Notes: generated by a model from the letters alone, not told the origin. 64,000 nucleotides of DNA from Gammaproteobacteria bacterium (GCA_003252455.1 QKED01000044.1:1-64000), one strand, 5' to 3'. Shown: positions 36,764-47,328, counted from the stretch's first letter. Numbers and translations: made by a program.

Positions 36764-38605
36764 TCAGTGAATCGGTTGTACTGCGGGACCACTCAGGCCC
36801 AGCGCGGCATAGTCGGGGGCGGCCGTGCGCGCCTCGTCGAGGAAGGTGCGCGCCCACAACTCCACGGCGATGAGGGCGCGGATCTCGCGCGTGTGGTTGG
36901 CGCTGCCCGCCTGGTGGTCGCGCAACAGGCGACGCACCACCTCGGGGTCGAACAGGTCGCGTGCTAGGGTGCGCTCGTCGAGCAGCAGCGCCTCGGTGAA
37001 GGGGGCCAGGGTGTCGCGGAACCACTCCCCCACCGGCACGGTGAACATCTGTTTCTTGCGATACGCCAGTTCATCGCCGATGAGACCGCGCACCGCCTTC
37101 TTGTAGAGGTACTTGGTCTCGCCGCCCTGGAGCTTCAGCTCGCCGGGCATGCGGAAGGCCAGCTCCATCATGCGGTAGTCGAGGAAGGGCGTGCGCGCCT
37201 CCAGCGAGACGGCCATGCCCATGCGGTCGGGCTTGACCAGGTTGTTGCCGGAGAGGAGCAGCTGCATGTCCAGGTAGAGGGCCTGGTTGATGCGGTCCAT
37301 CCCGGCGGCCTCGGCGAACAGCGGGGCAACCACAGCGAAGCTGTCGCTTCTGCCCAGCTCGCGACGCAGGCTGTTGCTGTAGAGCGCGGCCTTGGCCGTG
37401 TCGTCGAACAGTGAGAGGTTACGGTAGTAGGCTGTCTGGAAGGTGGCGTCGTCGGCCACAGCGGCGCCGTCACCGGTGAAGAACTGTTTGTACTTGTCGT
37501 AGCCGGCGAACAGCTCGTCGGCACCGTCGCCGGTGAGCACCACCTTCACCTCCTCGGCGGCGAGTTGGGCCACGCGGTAGGTGGGCAGGAAGGAGATGTC
37601 ACCGTGGGGCTGGTCGCAGTGCCAGGTGGCCAGTGGCCAGAGGTCGAGCATGTTGGCGTCGACCTTGCGCATGGTGTGGCGGGTGCCGAAGCGCGCGGCG
37701 GCCTGCGCGGCATAGGGCGACTCGTCGAAGCGTGCCTCGTGAAAGCCGATGGCGTAGGTGCGCACGGGGTCGTCGAGGTGGCGGCTCATCATCCCCACTA
37801 CGCTGGATGAGTCGACCCCGCCGGAGAGGAAGGCCCCGAACGGCACGTCGCAGCGCAGGCGCAGGCGCACGGCGTCGTCGAGCAGGTGGTTGAACTCCGC
37901 GATCCACTCCCCCTCGCTACGCTGTTCGACCTGCTGGGCGCTCAGGTCCCACCAGCGCCGGGTGGTGACGCCTGAGTTGTCGATGCGCAGCCAGGTGCCG
38001 GGCTCCAGGTGGCGCACTCCGGCGAACATCGTCCAGGGCTGGGGCACGTAGTTGTAGGTGAGGAAGTGGTGCAGGGCCTGATGGTCCATGCGCCGTTCGA
38101 TCCCGGCGCGCAGCAGCGCCTTGATCTCGGAGGCGAAGAGCAGGCGCTGGCCGTCGTCGTGCAGGTAGAGCGGCTTGACCCCGATGCGGTCGCGCACCAG
38201 GTAGAGGGCCTGCTGGCGTCTGTCCAGGATGGCGATGGCGAACATGCCGTTGAGGCGCGAGAGCATGGCGATGCCGTCACGCTCGTAGAGGCGCAGCAGC
38301 ACCTCGGTATCGTTGTGCGTGGTGCAGGGGTAGCCGTCGTGGGCCAGTTCGGCGGCCAGCTCGATGTGGTTGAAGATCTCGCCGTTCTGCACCACCACGA
38401 CCTGCCCGTCGGCGGAGACGAAGGGCTGGTGGCCACCGGCGATGTCGAGGATGGAGAGGCGCCGGTTGCCCAGGGCGACGCCGGGTTCGGCATGCAGGCC
38501 GAGGTCGTCCGGCCCGCGGTGGATGATGCTCTCGCCCATCGCGGCGAGGGTCGTCCCTGGCAGGCTCGCCCCCTGGCGGTCGAAGTAGCCGAAGATACCG
38601 CACAT
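36764..38605 (-). CDS. asnB: Asparagine synthetase (glutamine-hydrolysing) paralogue
   Basis: 613 aa. The N-terminal nucleophile C2 (MCGIFGYF) and class II glutaminase domain (HRGPDD, NGEIFNH) occupy about 1-210. The synthetase domain has the PP-loop FLSGGVDSS and VLTGDGADELFAGYDKY. Such AsnB paralogues are common in surface polysaccharide loci, where they may amidate uronic acids. With a UDP-sugar 6-dehydrogenase in this operon, a uronamide product is plausible. A free-asparagine role cannot be excluded. Confidence 0.9.
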   Translation of the reverse strand: MCGIFGYFDRQGASLPGTTLAAMGESIIHRGPDDLGLHAEPGVALGNRRLSILDIAGGHQPFVSADGQVVVVQNGEIFNHIELAAELAHDGYPCTTHNDTEVLLRLYERDGIAMLSRLNGMFAIAILDRRQQALYLVRDRIGVKPLYLHDDGQRLLFASEIKALLRAGIERRMDHQALHHFLTYNYVPQPWTMFAGVRHLEPGTWLRIDNSGVTTRRWWDLSAQQVEQRSEGEWIAEFNHLLDDAVRLRLRCDVPFGAFLSGGVDSSSVVGMMSRHLDDPVRTYAIGFHEARFDESPYAAQAAARFGTRHTMRKVDANMLDLWPLATWHCDQPHGDISFLPTYRVAQLAAEEVKVVLTGDGADELFAGYDKYKQFFTGDGAAVADDATFQTAYYRNLSLFDDTAKAALYSNSLRRELGRSDSFAVVAPLFAEAAGMDRINQALYLDMQLLLSGNNLVKPDRMGMAVSLEARTPFLDYRMMELAFRMPGELKLQGGETKYLYKKAVRGLIGDELAYRKKQMFTVPVGEWFRDTLAPFTEALLLDERTLARDLFDPEVVRRLLRDHQAGSANHTREIRALIAVELWARTFLDEARTAAPDYAALGLSGPAVQPIH

Positions 38606-38608
38606 GGC

Positions 38609-39163
38609 CTAGAAGCTCCCCTTGCCGAAGACCTGGCGCACAGTGAGGACGAGCACCTTGAGGTCGAAGAGGAGCGAGGATTTATCGACATATTCGAGGT
38701 CGAGAGCGAGACGCTGTTCGCGGGTCGCGGCGGAGCGCAGGGTGGCCTGGGTCAGGCCGGTGATGCCGGGGCGCACCGTATTGCGCCGATTCCAATCCAC
38801 CTCGCTGTAGAGTTCGCGTTGGGCAGGGACGTCCGGGCGCGGCCCCACCAGGCTCATCTGGCCGAACAGCACATTGAACAGCTGCGGCAGCTCATCCAGG
38901 CTGGTACGGCGCAGGAAGGCGCCGACGCGGGTGATGCGCGGGTCGTCCTGGGCCGTGGAGTAGGATCCGATACGCTCGGCGTCCACCACCATGCTGCGGA
39001 ACTTGTACATGCCGAAGGTGGCACCACCACGCCCGACGCGCTGCTGGCGATAGAGGATCGGCCCCGGCGAGTCGAGCCGCACGGCGAGGGCGCAACCGAG
39101 CATGAGGGGCCATGTGAGCAGCAGCATGACCAGGGCGAAGAGGATGTCGAACAGACGCTTCAT
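38609..39163 (-). CDS. Phosphoglycosyl transferase (PglC/WbpL-region type bacterial sugar transferase)
   Basis: 184 aa from the ATG at 39163 (ATGA overlap with the aldolase stop). The minimal monotopic PGT: an N-terminal re-entrant hydrophobic helix ([20 protein letters not shown]), [38 protein letters not shown] with the catalytic Asp-Glu, and SLVGPRP...RPGITG. It lacks the long N-terminal membrane domain of WbaP. It loads the first phospho-sugar on undecaprenyl phosphate and so probably starts the glycan. Confidence 0.92.
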   Translation of the reverse strand: MKRLFDILFALVMLLLTWPLMLGCALAVRLDSPGPILYRQQRVGRGGATFGMYKFRSMVVDAERIGSYSTAQDDPRITRVGAFLRRTSLDELPQLFNVLFGQMSLVGPRPDVPAQRELYSEVDWNRRNTVRPGITGLTQATLRSAATREQRLALDLEYVDKSSLLFDLKVLVLTVRQVFGKGSF

Positions 39164-39996
39164 GCCTGGGCGCGTCCCCGCTGGATGTGCGCCACTACCT
39201 CGGCGATCCCGGCGAGCAGGGCCTGGTGGTCGGCGGCCACCTGCGCGGCGTCGCGCCCGGCCAGACGCACCTCGTGTTCGCGCAGGCGTTCCACCTCGCG
39301 ACCGAAGTCGAGGTTGGCACGTATCTCGTCCAGGTTCTGCGCCGCGCGGTGGAAGGTGCGCGAGAGGATCACCGCCGAGGAGCCGAGGCGCAGGTGTTCG
39401 GCCAGCACCAGCCAGCCGGGCAGCAGCCCCTCCTCCACCCGGGCGATACCACCGAAACCGAACGGCTTGCCTGCATCGCGGCACTGGGCGGCGATGCGCT
39501 CCACCGTGCCATCGGCGAGGAGTTCGAACATGAAGTCGAGGCCACGGGCCATGTGCAGGTCGTTGAGGCCGACGTAGACCTCGTCGACCCCCGGGTCGGC
39601 CAGCAGCTCGGGCACCAGCGTCACCGCCTCGGGGGTCTCCACCAGGGGCACGAAGCAGCAGCGCCCGGCGATGGCGCGGGTGAAGCGCCCGATGGCCTCC
39701 ATGTCGTGGAACATGGGCAGCATGATCAGGTCCGCCCCGGCGGCTATCGCCTGCTCGATCTCCGCCTCGCTACCGTCATGCAGGGGGTTGAGGCGCACCA
39801 GCAGCTCGGCCTGGGCGACGGCGCTACGCACCGCACGCACGTCGACGAAGCCGTGGTCGGAGATGAGGGTGTCGCGGTGGCCCTGGCGCGCCTGCTTACC
39901 CATCACCTCCAGGTCGACGAAGAGACGCTGCACCCCGTGCCCGGCGGCAAAGCGCGCCAGTTCCGGGTCTTTGGTGATCAGCATCAGCTTGAGCAT
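39160..39996 (-). CDS. HpcH/HpaI-family aldolase
   Basis: 278 aa from the ATG at 39996, sharing one base with the murJ stop. It has the PEP/pyruvate-dependent aldolase barrel pattern: FVDLEVMGKQARQGHRDTL, VRLNPLHDGSEAEIEQAIAAGADLIMLPMF, FVPLVETPEAV and DEVYVGLNDLHMA. The metal-binding Glu (VETPEA) and Asp (GLNDL) are expected there. Such aldolases are found in some surface-glycan loci, but I cannot name the substrate. A C4- or pyruvylated sugar building step is possible. Confidence 0.8.
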   Translation of the reverse strand: MLKLMLITKDPELARFAAGHGVQRLFVDLEVMGKQARQGHRDTLISDHGFVDVRAVRSAVAQAELLVRLNPLHDGSEAEIEQAIAAGADLIMLPMFHDMEAIGRFTRAIAGRCCFVPLVETPEAVTLVPELLADPGVDEVYVGLNDLHMARGLDFMFELLADGTVERIAAQCRDAGKPFGFGGIARVEEGLLPGWLVLAEHLRLGSSAVILSRTFHRAAQNLDEIRANLDFGREVERLREHEVRLAGRDAAQVAADHQALLAGIAEVVAHIQRGRAQA

Positions 39997-41528
39997 TAAC
40001 GGCCTCGACGGGTCAGGCGACGGATGAGTGCCTGCCCCTCGCCCATGAGCAGCAGACCGCAAAAGAGCACCATTATACCAGCGCCCACGGCGGCGAGCAG
40101 GGGCCATAGCCATCCTTCGGGCAGGACGTCGCGCAGCCACGGCAGGCAGAGTGCGAGGGCGGCGGTCAGGGCGAGCAACCGCAGGGTACGGCCCAGCTCC
40201 AGCAGGTGCCACACCGCCACGCCGTGGCGGCGCTGCAGCAGCAGCGCCTGGGCCAGCATGATGGCCAGATAGGCGGCGACCATGGCCCACACCACCCCAT
40301 CCAGCCCACCCAGCCGCTGGGCCACCCACGACGCAGGCAGGAACAGCAGCACCACCCAGGCGTTGACCCTTAGCGGGGTGACCGTGTCGTGGCGGGCGTT
40401 GAAGGCGGCCAGCATCAGGCTGGAGAGCCCCTGCAGGGGGAGCGAGAGGAGCCCGAGGCCGAACAGCCCGGCGAGGGTCTCCACCGCCTCCGGGGTCATG
40501 CGCCCCCAACCGAAGGTGAGCTGGGCAAACAGTTCGCGGAAGCTGAACAGCGAAACCCACATCGCCAAGGCCAGGACCAGCACCCAGCGCAGGGCGCTGC
40601 ACAGCGCCGGTTCGGCGTCCTCGCCCCGGGCATGGGCTTGACTCAGGGTGGGGTAGATGGCCACCGCCAGCACGGTGATCGCCACCCCCAGGGGGAACTC
40701 CACCAGCTTGAGGGCATAGTTGAGCAGGGCCAGATTGCCCTCCCCGCTCTGGCTGCCGAAGGCGCGGGCGATCACCGGCAGCAGGGTGATGAGACCGCCC
40801 GCGCCGAGGGCCTGCAGGTAGCGCAGCAGCAGCGGGCGGTCGATGAGCGACCAGCGCAGGGCACGCCAGCCCCAGGGGCGACGCGGCAGGCGGGCCAACT
40901 GGCTCACCCAGCGCAGCAGAGCGGCGGCGAGGATGGCCGGTACCAGTCCCTGCAGCGGCTGTTCCTGATCGAGCAACCAGAGCAGGGCCACCACCAACAC
41001 ACTGTTGAAGATCAGCGTACCCATGGCCGGGAGCACGAAGCGCTCGTGTGCCTGCAGGTAGGCGGTGCTCACCCCGGCCAGGGTGGTGAGGGGGATCACC
41101 CAGAGGGTCCAACCGAGCAGGCTCTCGGCCTCGACAAGGTGGCTTTGGGCCAGCCCCGGGACGGCCAGGGCGATAAGCGGTGCGGCGAAGTAACTGGCCA
41201 GGGCGGCGACGAGGAGAAAGGCGAGCCCGGTGAGGAGCGAGCCCTGGACGAACAGCGCCTGTGCCCGGGGTCCGGCCCCGTAGCGCTTGAAGGCGGGGAT
41301 CAGGGCCACCGAGAGCGCCCCGCCGACCAGCAGATTGACGAAGATGTCCGGCACCGTGAGCAGCACCACCGCCACGTCCGCCTCTGGGGAGGCGCCGAAG
41401 CGGGCGGCGAGGCTCGTCTCGCGCACGAAGCCCGCTAGACGCCCGAGCAGGATGCCGAGAGAGACCCACATCGTGTTGGTCAGCAGGCGTCGCTGCCAGC
41501 CCTGTAGCGCCCCTGCCCCGTTGCTCAT
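39996..41528 (-). CDS. murJ: MurJ/MviN-family lipid-linked glycan flippase
   Basis: 510 aa with about 13-14 hydrophobic helices. The N-terminus NTMWVSLGILLGRLAGFVRETSLAARFGAS and DIFVNLLVGGALSVALIPAF are MurJ signatures. No Wzx of the usual O-antigen type is present. Embedded in the glycan operon, this paralogue most likely flips the locus's own lipid-linked oligosaccharide, although a role with lipid II cannot be excluded from sequence. Confidence 0.88.
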   Translation of the reverse strand: MSNGAGALQGWQRRLLTNTMWVSLGILLGRLAGFVRETSLAARFGASPEADVAVVLLTVPDIFVNLLVGGALSVALIPAFKRYGAGPRAQALFVQGSLLTGLAFLLVAALASYFAAPLIALAVPGLAQSHLVEAESLLGWTLWVIPLTTLAGVSTAYLQAHERFVLPAMGTLIFNSVLVVALLWLLDQEQPLQGLVPAILAAALLRWVSQLARLPRRPWGWRALRWSLIDRPLLLRYLQALGAGGLITLLPVIARAFGSQSGEGNLALLNYALKLVEFPLGVAITVLAVAIYPTLSQAHARGEDAEPALCSALRWVLVLALAMWVSLFSFRELFAQLTFGWGRMTPEAVETLAGLFGLGLLSLPLQGLSSLMLAAFNARHDTVTPLRVNAWVVLLFLPASWVAQRLGGLDGVVWAMVAAYLAIMLAQALLLQRRHGVAVWHLLELGRTLRLLALTAALALCLPWLRDVLPEGWLWPLLAAVGAGIMVLFCGLLLMGEGQALIRRLTRRGR

Positions 41529-41552
41529 GGCTGATTGCTCATGCCCGGTAGC

Positions 41553-42857
41553 TCATGCCTTGACGATGTGCTCCGCGGGCTCGCGATAGACCCCACGGGT
41601 GTCGACGATGAGCGGGGCGTGGGCCTCGATCAGCGCATAGTCGAAGGCGCTGTGGTTGGTCACCAGCACGCAGCAGTCGTAGCCCGCTAGGCTCTCGGGT
41701 GTGAGCGGTTGGCTGTGCATATCGAAGTGGTAGTTACGCATTGGCGGGAAGCGCGGGATATGGGGGTCAGAGTAGGCCACCTCGGCGCCGCGCTCCAGCA
41801 GGCGTTCGAGGATCTCCGCAGCGGGCGACTCGCGCATATCGTCCACATCCTTTTTATAGGCGATGCCGAGGATGAGTATGCGACTACCGTGGATCGCCTT
41901 TCTGCGCAGGTTGAGCGCCTCGGCAATCTTGTGGATCACCCACTCGGGCATCGCACTGTTGATCTCCCCCGCCAGCTCGATAAACCGTGTGTGCACGCCG
42001 TATTCACGCGCCTTCCAGGTGAGGTAAAAGGGGTCGATGGGGATGCAGTGGCCGCCGAGGCCGGGGCCGGGGTAGTAGGGGGTGAAGCCGAACGGCTTGG
42101 TGGCGGCGGCATCGATCACCTCGTGGATGTCGATGCCCATGCGGTCGGCAACGATCTTCAGCTCGTTGACCAGGCCGATGTTGACCGCGCGGTGGATGTT
42201 CTCCAGCAGCTTGGTCATCTCGGCGGCGCGGGTGGAGCTGACCGGCACCACCTGGTCGATGATGGTCTGGTAGAGCGCGACGCCCGCCTTGAGGCAGTTG
42301 GCGGTCACCCCGCCACACACCTTGGGGATGGTCTGGGTGCGGAAGTTGGGGTTGCCTGGGTCTTCGCGCTCGGGCGAGAAGATCACGAAGGTATCCTCCC
42401 CCGCCTTGAAGCCCTGCGTCTTAACGCGGGTGAGCAGCTCCTCGTCGGTGGTGCCGGGATAGGTGGTGCTCTCCAGCGAGATGAGCTGGCCGGGGCGCAT
42501 ATGTGGCACACACGCCTCGATGGTGCCGACCACATAGGAGAGGTCCGGCTCCTTGTAGACGCCGAGCGGCGTGGGCACGCAGATGATGATCGCGTCCACC
42601 TCGCTAATGCGCGAGAAGTCACTAGTCGCCTCGCAGCCAAATGCGCGTGAGGCCGCCACCTGGCTATCGGGGATATGGCCGATGTAGCTCCTACCCACGT
42701 TGAGCTTTTCGACCTTAGCGGGGTCCACGTCGAAGCCGAGCACCCTAAAGCCCACCTCGGCAAAACGGTTGTAAAGCGGTAGCCCAACATAGCCGAGGCC
42801 GAGGATGCCGACCACCGCCGCGCGCGACTCAATCTTGCTAAGGAACGCTTCAATCAC
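41553..42857 (-). CDS. Nucleotide-sugar 6-dehydrogenase (WbpA-like)
   Basis: 434 aa from a GTG start; no clear Shine-Dalgarno. NAD-binding [21 protein letters not shown] (about 18-38), CVPTPLG, and the catalytic cysteine in [20 protein letters not shown]. It resembles WbpA-type UDP-GlcNAc 6-dehydrogenases (similar MIEAF/LNxGRSYI blocks), which make UDP-GlcNAcA. It is the first gene of the glycan operon; the promoter must lie in or near the 72 bp shared with the acnB terminator. Confidence 0.9.
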   Translation of the reverse strand: MIEAFLSKIESRAAVVGILGLGYVGLPLYNRFAEVGFRVLGFDVDPAKVEKLNVGRSYIGHIPDSQVAASRAFGCEATSDFSRISEVDAIIICVPTPLGVYKEPDLSYVVGTIEACVPHMRPGQLISLESTTYPGTTDEELLTRVKTQGFKAGEDTFVIFSPEREDPGNPNFRTQTIPKVCGGVTANCLKAGVALYQTIIDQVVPVSSTRAAEMTKLLENIHRAVNIGLVNELKIVADRMGIDIHEVIDAAATKPFGFTPYYPGPGLGGHCIPIDPFYLTWKAREYGVHTRFIELAGEINSAMPEWVIHKIAEALNLRRKAIHGSRILILGIAYKKDVDDMRESPAAEILERLLERGAEVAYSDPHIPRFPPMRNYHFDMHSQPLTPESLAGYDCCVLVTNHSAFDYALIEAHAPLIVDTRGVYREPAEHIVKA

Positions 42858-42875
42858 ACTGTTTGGTCCGAGTTC

Positions 42876-42906
42876 AAAACGAGTGGGGCCGCACAGAGGC
42901 GGCCCC
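42876..42906 (-). terminator. Intrinsic terminator after acnB
   Basis: On the minus strand GGGGCCGC (42906-42899), a 6-nt loop and GCGGCCCC (42892-42885) form a perfect 8-bp stem. ACTCG and four T residues (42879-42876) follow. The U-tract is short and offset, so termination may be partial and part of the glycan operon's transcription may come from acnB. Confidence 0.6.
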
Positions 42907-42929
42907 GGAGACGCTCACAGAGGTAGAGG

Positions 42930-45488
42930 TCAGGCGGCAGCGATCGGGATCACCTTGGCCGCGACGCTCTGGTACTCCTCGATCTGGTGGAAGTTGAGGT
43001 AGCGATAGACCTCATCGCCCAGGGTGTCGAGCATCGCCACCTTCTCCTGGTACTCCGCCGGGGTCGGCAGCTTGCCCAGCATGGCGCAGACGGCGGCCAA
43101 TTCGGCGGAGCCGAGGTAGACGTTGGCGCCCTTGCCCAGACGGTTGGGGAAGTTGCGTGTGGAGGTGGAGAAGACGGTGGCACTGTCGGCCACACGCGCC
43201 TGGTTGCCCATACACAGGGAGCAGCCGGGCATCTCGGTGCGCGCACCGGCCTTGCCGAAGATGGCGTAGTAGCCCTCCTCGGTGAGCTGGTGCATGTCCA
43301 TCTTGGTCGGCGGGGCGATCCAGAGGCGGGTGGGCACGTTGGCCACGCTCTCCAGCACCTTGCCAGCGGCACGGTAGTGGCCGATGTTGGTCATGCAGGA
43401 GCCAATGAAGACCTCGTCGATCTGGGCACCGGCTACCTCGGAGAGGAGCTTCACGTCGTCCGGGTCATTCGGGCAGGCGACGATGGGTTCTTTGATCTCG
43501 GCCAGGTCGATCTCGATGACGGCGGCGTACTCGGCGTCGCCATCGGCCTCCATCAGCTCGGGGTTGGCCAGCCACGCCTCCATGGCTGCGATGCGACGGC
43601 TCAGGGTACGCGGGTCCTCGTAGCCGTTGGCGATCATCCACTTCAGCAGGGTGACGTTGGACTGCAGGTACTCGATGATCGGTGCCTTATCGAGCTTGAC
43701 GGTACAGGCGGCGGCGGAGCGCTCGGCGGAGGCGTCACTCAGCTCGAAGGCCTGCTCCACCTTGAGCTGCGGCAGCCCCTCGATCTCCAGGATGCGGCCG
43801 GAGAAGATGTTCTTCTTGCCTGCCTTCTCCACGGTGAGCAGACCCTGCTGGATCGCCACATAGGGGATGGCGTTGACCAGGTCGCGCAGGGTGATGCCAG
43901 GCTGCATCTCGCCTTTGAACACCACCTTGACCGACTCGGGCATATCCAGCGGCATCACGCCGAGGGCCGCGCCGAAGGCGACGAGGCCAGAACCGGCGGG
44001 GAAGCTGATACCGATGGGGAAGCGGGTATGGGAGTCGCCGCCGGTGCCGACGCTGTCGGGCATCAGCATGCGGTTGAGCCAGGAGTGGATCACGCCGTCG
44101 CCAGGGCGCAGGCTGACACCACCACGGGTGGTGATGAAGCTCGGCAGGCTGTGCTGCAGTTTGATATCCACCGGCTTGGGGTAGGCGGCGGTGTGGCAGA
44201 AGGACTGCATGACGAGGTCGGCGGAGAAGCCGAGGCAGGCCAGCTCCTTCAATTCATCGCGGGTCATGGCGCCGGTGGTGTCCTGGGAGCCGACGGTGGT
44301 CATGCGCGGCTCGCAGTAGGTGCCGGGGCGCACGCCCTCGACGCCGCACGCCTTGCCGACCATCTTCTGCGCCAGGGTGTAGCCCTTGCCGCTGTCGGCG
44401 GGGGCCACCGGGCGGGTGAACAGGGTGCTGGGGGTGAGGCCGAGCCCCTCACGGGTCTTGTCGGTGAGGGAGCGGCCGATGATCAGCGGGATACGGCCAC
44501 CGGCGCGCACCTCGTCGGCGATGGTGGTCGGCTTGAGTTCGAAGCGGCTCAGCTCGGTACCCGAGGCGTCGAGGATCACGCCGTCGCGCGGGCGGATCTC
44601 GATCTCGGCACCCATCTCCAGGGCGCTCACATCGCACTCGATGGGCAGGGCGCCGGAGTCCTCGGCGGTGTTGAAGAAGATCGGCGCGATCTTGCCGCCG
44701 ATGACCACGCCGCCCTGGCGCTTGTTGGGCACGTAGGGGATATCCTCGCCCATGTGCCAGAGCACGGAGTTGATGGCGGACTTGCGCGAGGAGCCGGTGC
44801 CGACTACGTCGCCGACGAAGGCCAGCGGCAGCCCCTTGGCCTTGAGTTCGGCGATCTTCTCCAGCGCGTCGGGCATCTTGGCCACCAGCATCGCCTTGGC
44901 GTGCAGCGGGATGTCGGGGCGGCTCCACGCCTCGGAGGCGGGGGAGAGGTCGTCGGTGTTGGTCTCGCCGGGGACCTTGAAGACGATACAGCGGATGCTC
45001 TCAGGCAGCTCGGCGCGGTCGGTAAACCACTGCGCCTCGGCCCAGGCCTGGATCACGCGCTGGGCGGCCGGGTTGTTATCGGCCTTGGCCTTCACGTCGT
45101 GGTAGGCCTCGAACACCAGCAGCATGGCGGAGAGGGCATCGGCGGCGGCCTCGGCCAACGCCGGGCTGTCGAGCAGTTCGACCAGGGTAGCGACGTTGTA
45201 ACCGCCGACCATGGTGCCGAGCAACTGCACGGCGTGGCTCGGGGTGATCAGTGGGCTGCCCACCTCGCCCTTGGCCACAGCGGTGAGGAAGGCGGCCTTG
45301 ACGTAGGCGGCCTCGTCCACGCCCGGGGGCACTCGCTGGGTCAGCAGATCGACCAGGGTCTCCTCTTCACCGACGGGCGGATTCTTGAGGGCTTCGACCA
45401 GGGCGGCGGTCTGTGACGCATCGAGGGGCAGCGGGGGCAGGCCTTGGGCCGCCCGCTCGGCCACGTGGGCGCGGTACGATTCAAGCAT
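42930..45488 (-). CDS. acnB: Aconitate hydratase B
   Basis: 852 aa, the usual AcnB length. The N-terminal HEAT-like domain ([22 protein letters not shown]) and the swivel domain precede the catalytic part, as known for AcnB. 4Fe-4S ligands are in the [12 protein letters not shown] segment near residue 757, with the third Cys (GSCMTN) upstream; [19 protein letters not shown] is the substrate region. It interconverts citrate and isocitrate in the TCA cycle. It is monocistronic in appearance, with its own terminator. About 257 bp upstream (45489-45745) show no gene. Confidence 0.97.
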   Translation of the reverse strand: MLESYRAHVAERAAQGLPPLPLDASQTAALVEALKNPPVGEEETLVDLLTQRVPPGVDEAAYVKAAFLTAVAKGEVGSPLITPSHAVQLLGTMVGGYNVATLVELLDSPALAEAAADALSAMLLVFEAYHDVKAKADNNPAAQRVIQAWAEAQWFTDRAELPESIRCIVFKVPGETNTDDLSPASEAWSRPDIPLHAKAMLVAKMPDALEKIAELKAKGLPLAFVGDVVGTGSSRKSAINSVLWHMGEDIPYVPNKRQGGVVIGGKIAPIFFNTAEDSGALPIECDVSALEMGAEIEIRPRDGVILDASGTELSRFELKPTTIADEVRAGGRIPLIIGRSLTDKTREGLGLTPSTLFTRPVAPADSGKGYTLAQKMVGKACGVEGVRPGTYCEPRMTTVGSQDTTGAMTRDELKELACLGFSADLVMQSFCHTAAYPKPVDIKLQHSLPSFITTRGGVSLRPGDGVIHSWLNRMLMPDSVGTGGDSHTRFPIGISFPAGSGLVAFGAALGVMPLDMPESVKVVFKGEMQPGITLRDLVNAIPYVAIQQGLLTVEKAGKKNIFSGRILEIEGLPQLKVEQAFELSDASAERSAAACTVKLDKAPIIEYLQSNVTLLKWMIANGYEDPRTLSRRIAAMEAWLANPELMEADGDAEYAAVIEIDLAEIKEPIVACPNDPDDVKLLSEVAGAQIDEVFIGSCMTNIGHYRAAGKVLESVANVPTRLWIAPPTKMDMHQLTEEGYYAIFGKAGARTEMPGCSLCMGNQARVADSATVFSTSTRNFPNRLGKGANVYLGSAELAAVCAMLGKLPTPAEYQEKVAMLDTLGDEVYRYLNFHQIEEYQSVAAKVIPIAAA

Positions 45489-45745
45489 GGGTAAGTTGTC
45501 CTACGGGTTGGAGGCTCGACGCGCGAGGGCCCCTCGCGCGCGTGATCCGCTAATTTTGACGCCTGGCGCAGGGTTAGGCAACTCCTTGGGGCTGCCGCTG
45601 ACCTCCACGACAGGCGCGAGATCGGTCACGGGGGCAGAATTATGTATATCCGCCCCACCAGATGCGCGCCGCGACCGCATCGCGACTCGACATCCGGGCG
45701 GGTGGCCCACGCAGTGCGCGCCAAGGCGGCGCAGGGCCGTGGCGC

Positions 45746-46102
45746 TCAGGCGAGGATGGGACGCTTGGCTCCGTCACCGTCGAGGCATACGAAGGTGATC
45801 TGGGTGGCGAAGACGCTCTCTTCGGCCCCGGTCTCGATGTTGTCGGCATACACATCCACTGCGTAACAGACCGAACTCTGCCCCTCGCGGGTACGCTGGA
45901 TAGAGAAGCGTAGGATGGCCCCGTTCTGGATGCTGCGGCGAAACTCCACCCGGTCCATGCCGATGGTGACGAACTTACACTGGGGGTAGTCGCGGGTGGC
46001 GGCGATCCAGGCGTATTCGTCCACCCACTTCAAGAGGTTGCCACCGAACACATAGCCGTAGTGGTTGAGGTGTTCGGGCATGATCAGCTTGTAGGTCTCC
46101 AC
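45746..46102 (-). CDS. Acyl-CoA thioesterase, hot-dog fold (YciA/BACH family)
   Basis: 118 aa with a GTG start, 4 bp after the cytochrome gene. The single hot-dog domain shows [26 protein letters not shown], in which the helix Asp (VDE) is the usual catalytic acid of YciA-type enzymes, and [20 protein letters not shown]. It should hydrolyse acyl-CoAs; the physiological substrate cannot be read from sequence. Shorter than many family members. Confidence 0.82.
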   Translation of the reverse strand: METYKLIMPEHLNHYGYVFGGNLLKWVDEYAWIAATRDYPQCKFVTIGMDRVEFRRSIQNGAILRFSIQRTREGQSSVCYAVDVYADNIETGAEESVFATQITFVCLDGDGAKRPILA

Positions 46103-46106
46103 GGCG

Positions 46107-46763
46107 CTATTTGAGATTGGCCGCGTAGTGGGCGAGTGCCTTCAGCTCCAGGGAGTTGAGCTTGCGTGTCATGGCGTGCATGGCCTCGCCCTCCTCAGGC
46201 GCGGCATTGAAGGCGGCGAGGCGCTTGTAGAGATAGTCCGGTTGCTGACCGGAGATACGCGCATAGGCCAGGCCGCTGCCGCGCCCGTCCACCCCATGGC
46301 AGGCGACGCAGTGCTGCACGTAGATCTCGGCACCACTCTGCGCCAGCACCGGGTCCACCTCGGGCTGGTCGGGGGGCATGTGGCTGAAGTGCAGGGCGAT
46401 GATGGCACCGTCGCGCGGCTCCATCCCCTCGGCCAGGTCGTGCATCACCTTGAGCTTGCGTTCACCGCTGGCGAAGTCCATCAGTTGCAGCAGGATGTAC
46501 TCCGCGTGTTGTCCCGCCAGGCTCGGAACCTCACGATTGCGACTGTGGCCGTTGCTGCCATGACAGTAGCTGCAGAGCACGGTACGCAGTTCGAAGTCGT
46601 GATGGGTCGCCTCCAGCGCCTCGTCGACTCCACCGAACTCGTCGTAGAGCGCCTGCAGCTCCTGATGCACCGCCTCCAGGCGCGTGTCGGCGGCCTGCGC
46701 GGCACCCTGGAACAGGGCCAGCATAACGGCACCCATGGCGAGCGTGCGTGGAAACTTGTACAT
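46107..46763 (-). CDS. Exported diheme c-type cytochrome
   Basis: 218 aa from the ATG at 46763 with an excellent AGGAGG 5 nt upstream; the frame opens earlier without homology. A signal peptide (about 1-24, cut after AAQA) precedes two heme-binding motifs, CSYCHG (near 70) and CVACHG (near 155), each with a downstream Met candidate ([15 protein letters not shown]). It resembles cytochrome c4 or related periplasmic diheme electron carriers. A His/Asp-rich first segment precedes heme 1. The partner oxidase or dehydrogenase is unknown. Confidence 0.85.
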   Translation of the reverse strand: MYKFPRTLAMGAVMLALFQGAAQAADTRLEAVHQELQALYDEFGGVDEALEATHHDFELRTVLCSYCHGSNGHSRNREVPSLAGQHAEYILLQLMDFASGERKLKVMHDLAEGMEPRDGAIIALHFSHMPPDQPEVDPVLAQSGAEIYVQHCVACHGVDGRGSGLAYARISGQQPDYLYKRLAAFNAAPEEGEAMHAMTRKLNSLELKALAHYAANLK

Positions 46764-47016
46764 GCGAACCTCCTCGGCGGCCTCTGTGTAGTGATGCGCT
46801 GAAGATACGTGCTCCGTGCCGAACTGCCAAGCGTCACACCAGACCCGCCCTACAGCGCAAGGCGCAACCGCTATACGCCTTGCGCCCCTCGCCTCTGACA
46901 AAGCGCTACGGCAGGTGGCCTCAGCAGACGTAGGGCGTGCGACAAAGGCATGCCGGGCCTCGACCTTATGGCCGATTCCCAGGCGCTGGCGAGTCGGCTA
47001 TCATGCGCCCCCTTGG

Positions 47017-47209
47017 AGAGCATGGTGTCCCCCTGGCGCGTCGCCCGGGGGATGAAACGGGAAGCCGGTCGGTCTATGGACCCCAATCCGGCGCTGCCCC
47101 CGCAACGGTAGATGAGTCGTACCGCGCACGACGCCACTGTGTCAGCCGACATGGGAAGGCGCGCGGTCGGAGGCCACACCTCCCCTCATGAGCCCGGAGA
47201 CCGGCCTGC
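47017..47209 (+). ncRNA. Cobalamin riboswitch
   Basis: The leader before btuB has the conserved elements in order: GATGAAACGGGAAGCCGGT (47051-47069), GCTGCCCCCGCAACGGTA (47093-47110), and the B12 box AGCCCGGAGACCGGCC (47191-47206). Adenosylcobalamin or related corrinoid binding would shut off the btuB-cob operon. A perfect 9-bp hairpin (47208-47216 with 47227-47235) sits at the 3' edge of the aptamer without a U-tract, which suggests control of translation or Rho access. btuB begins 120 bp downstream. Confidence 0.93.
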
Positions 47210-47328
47210 CCTCCGCCACTGGCACTGCGGAGGGCGGTGTCCGGCCGTGCATCGCCCTGCCCGCGCCCCGTCCTCCCTGTGTCGCCCACTCCCTTCCGCA
47301 ACGTGCGGGTGTGCACAAAGGAATATCC

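Noticed and set aside
42987-45416. 809-codon open frame antisense to acnB
   Set aside because: High-GC third-position bias leaves the opposite strand open. The Gly/His/Asp/Val-rich product has no domain, whereas the acnB frame is complete and conserved.
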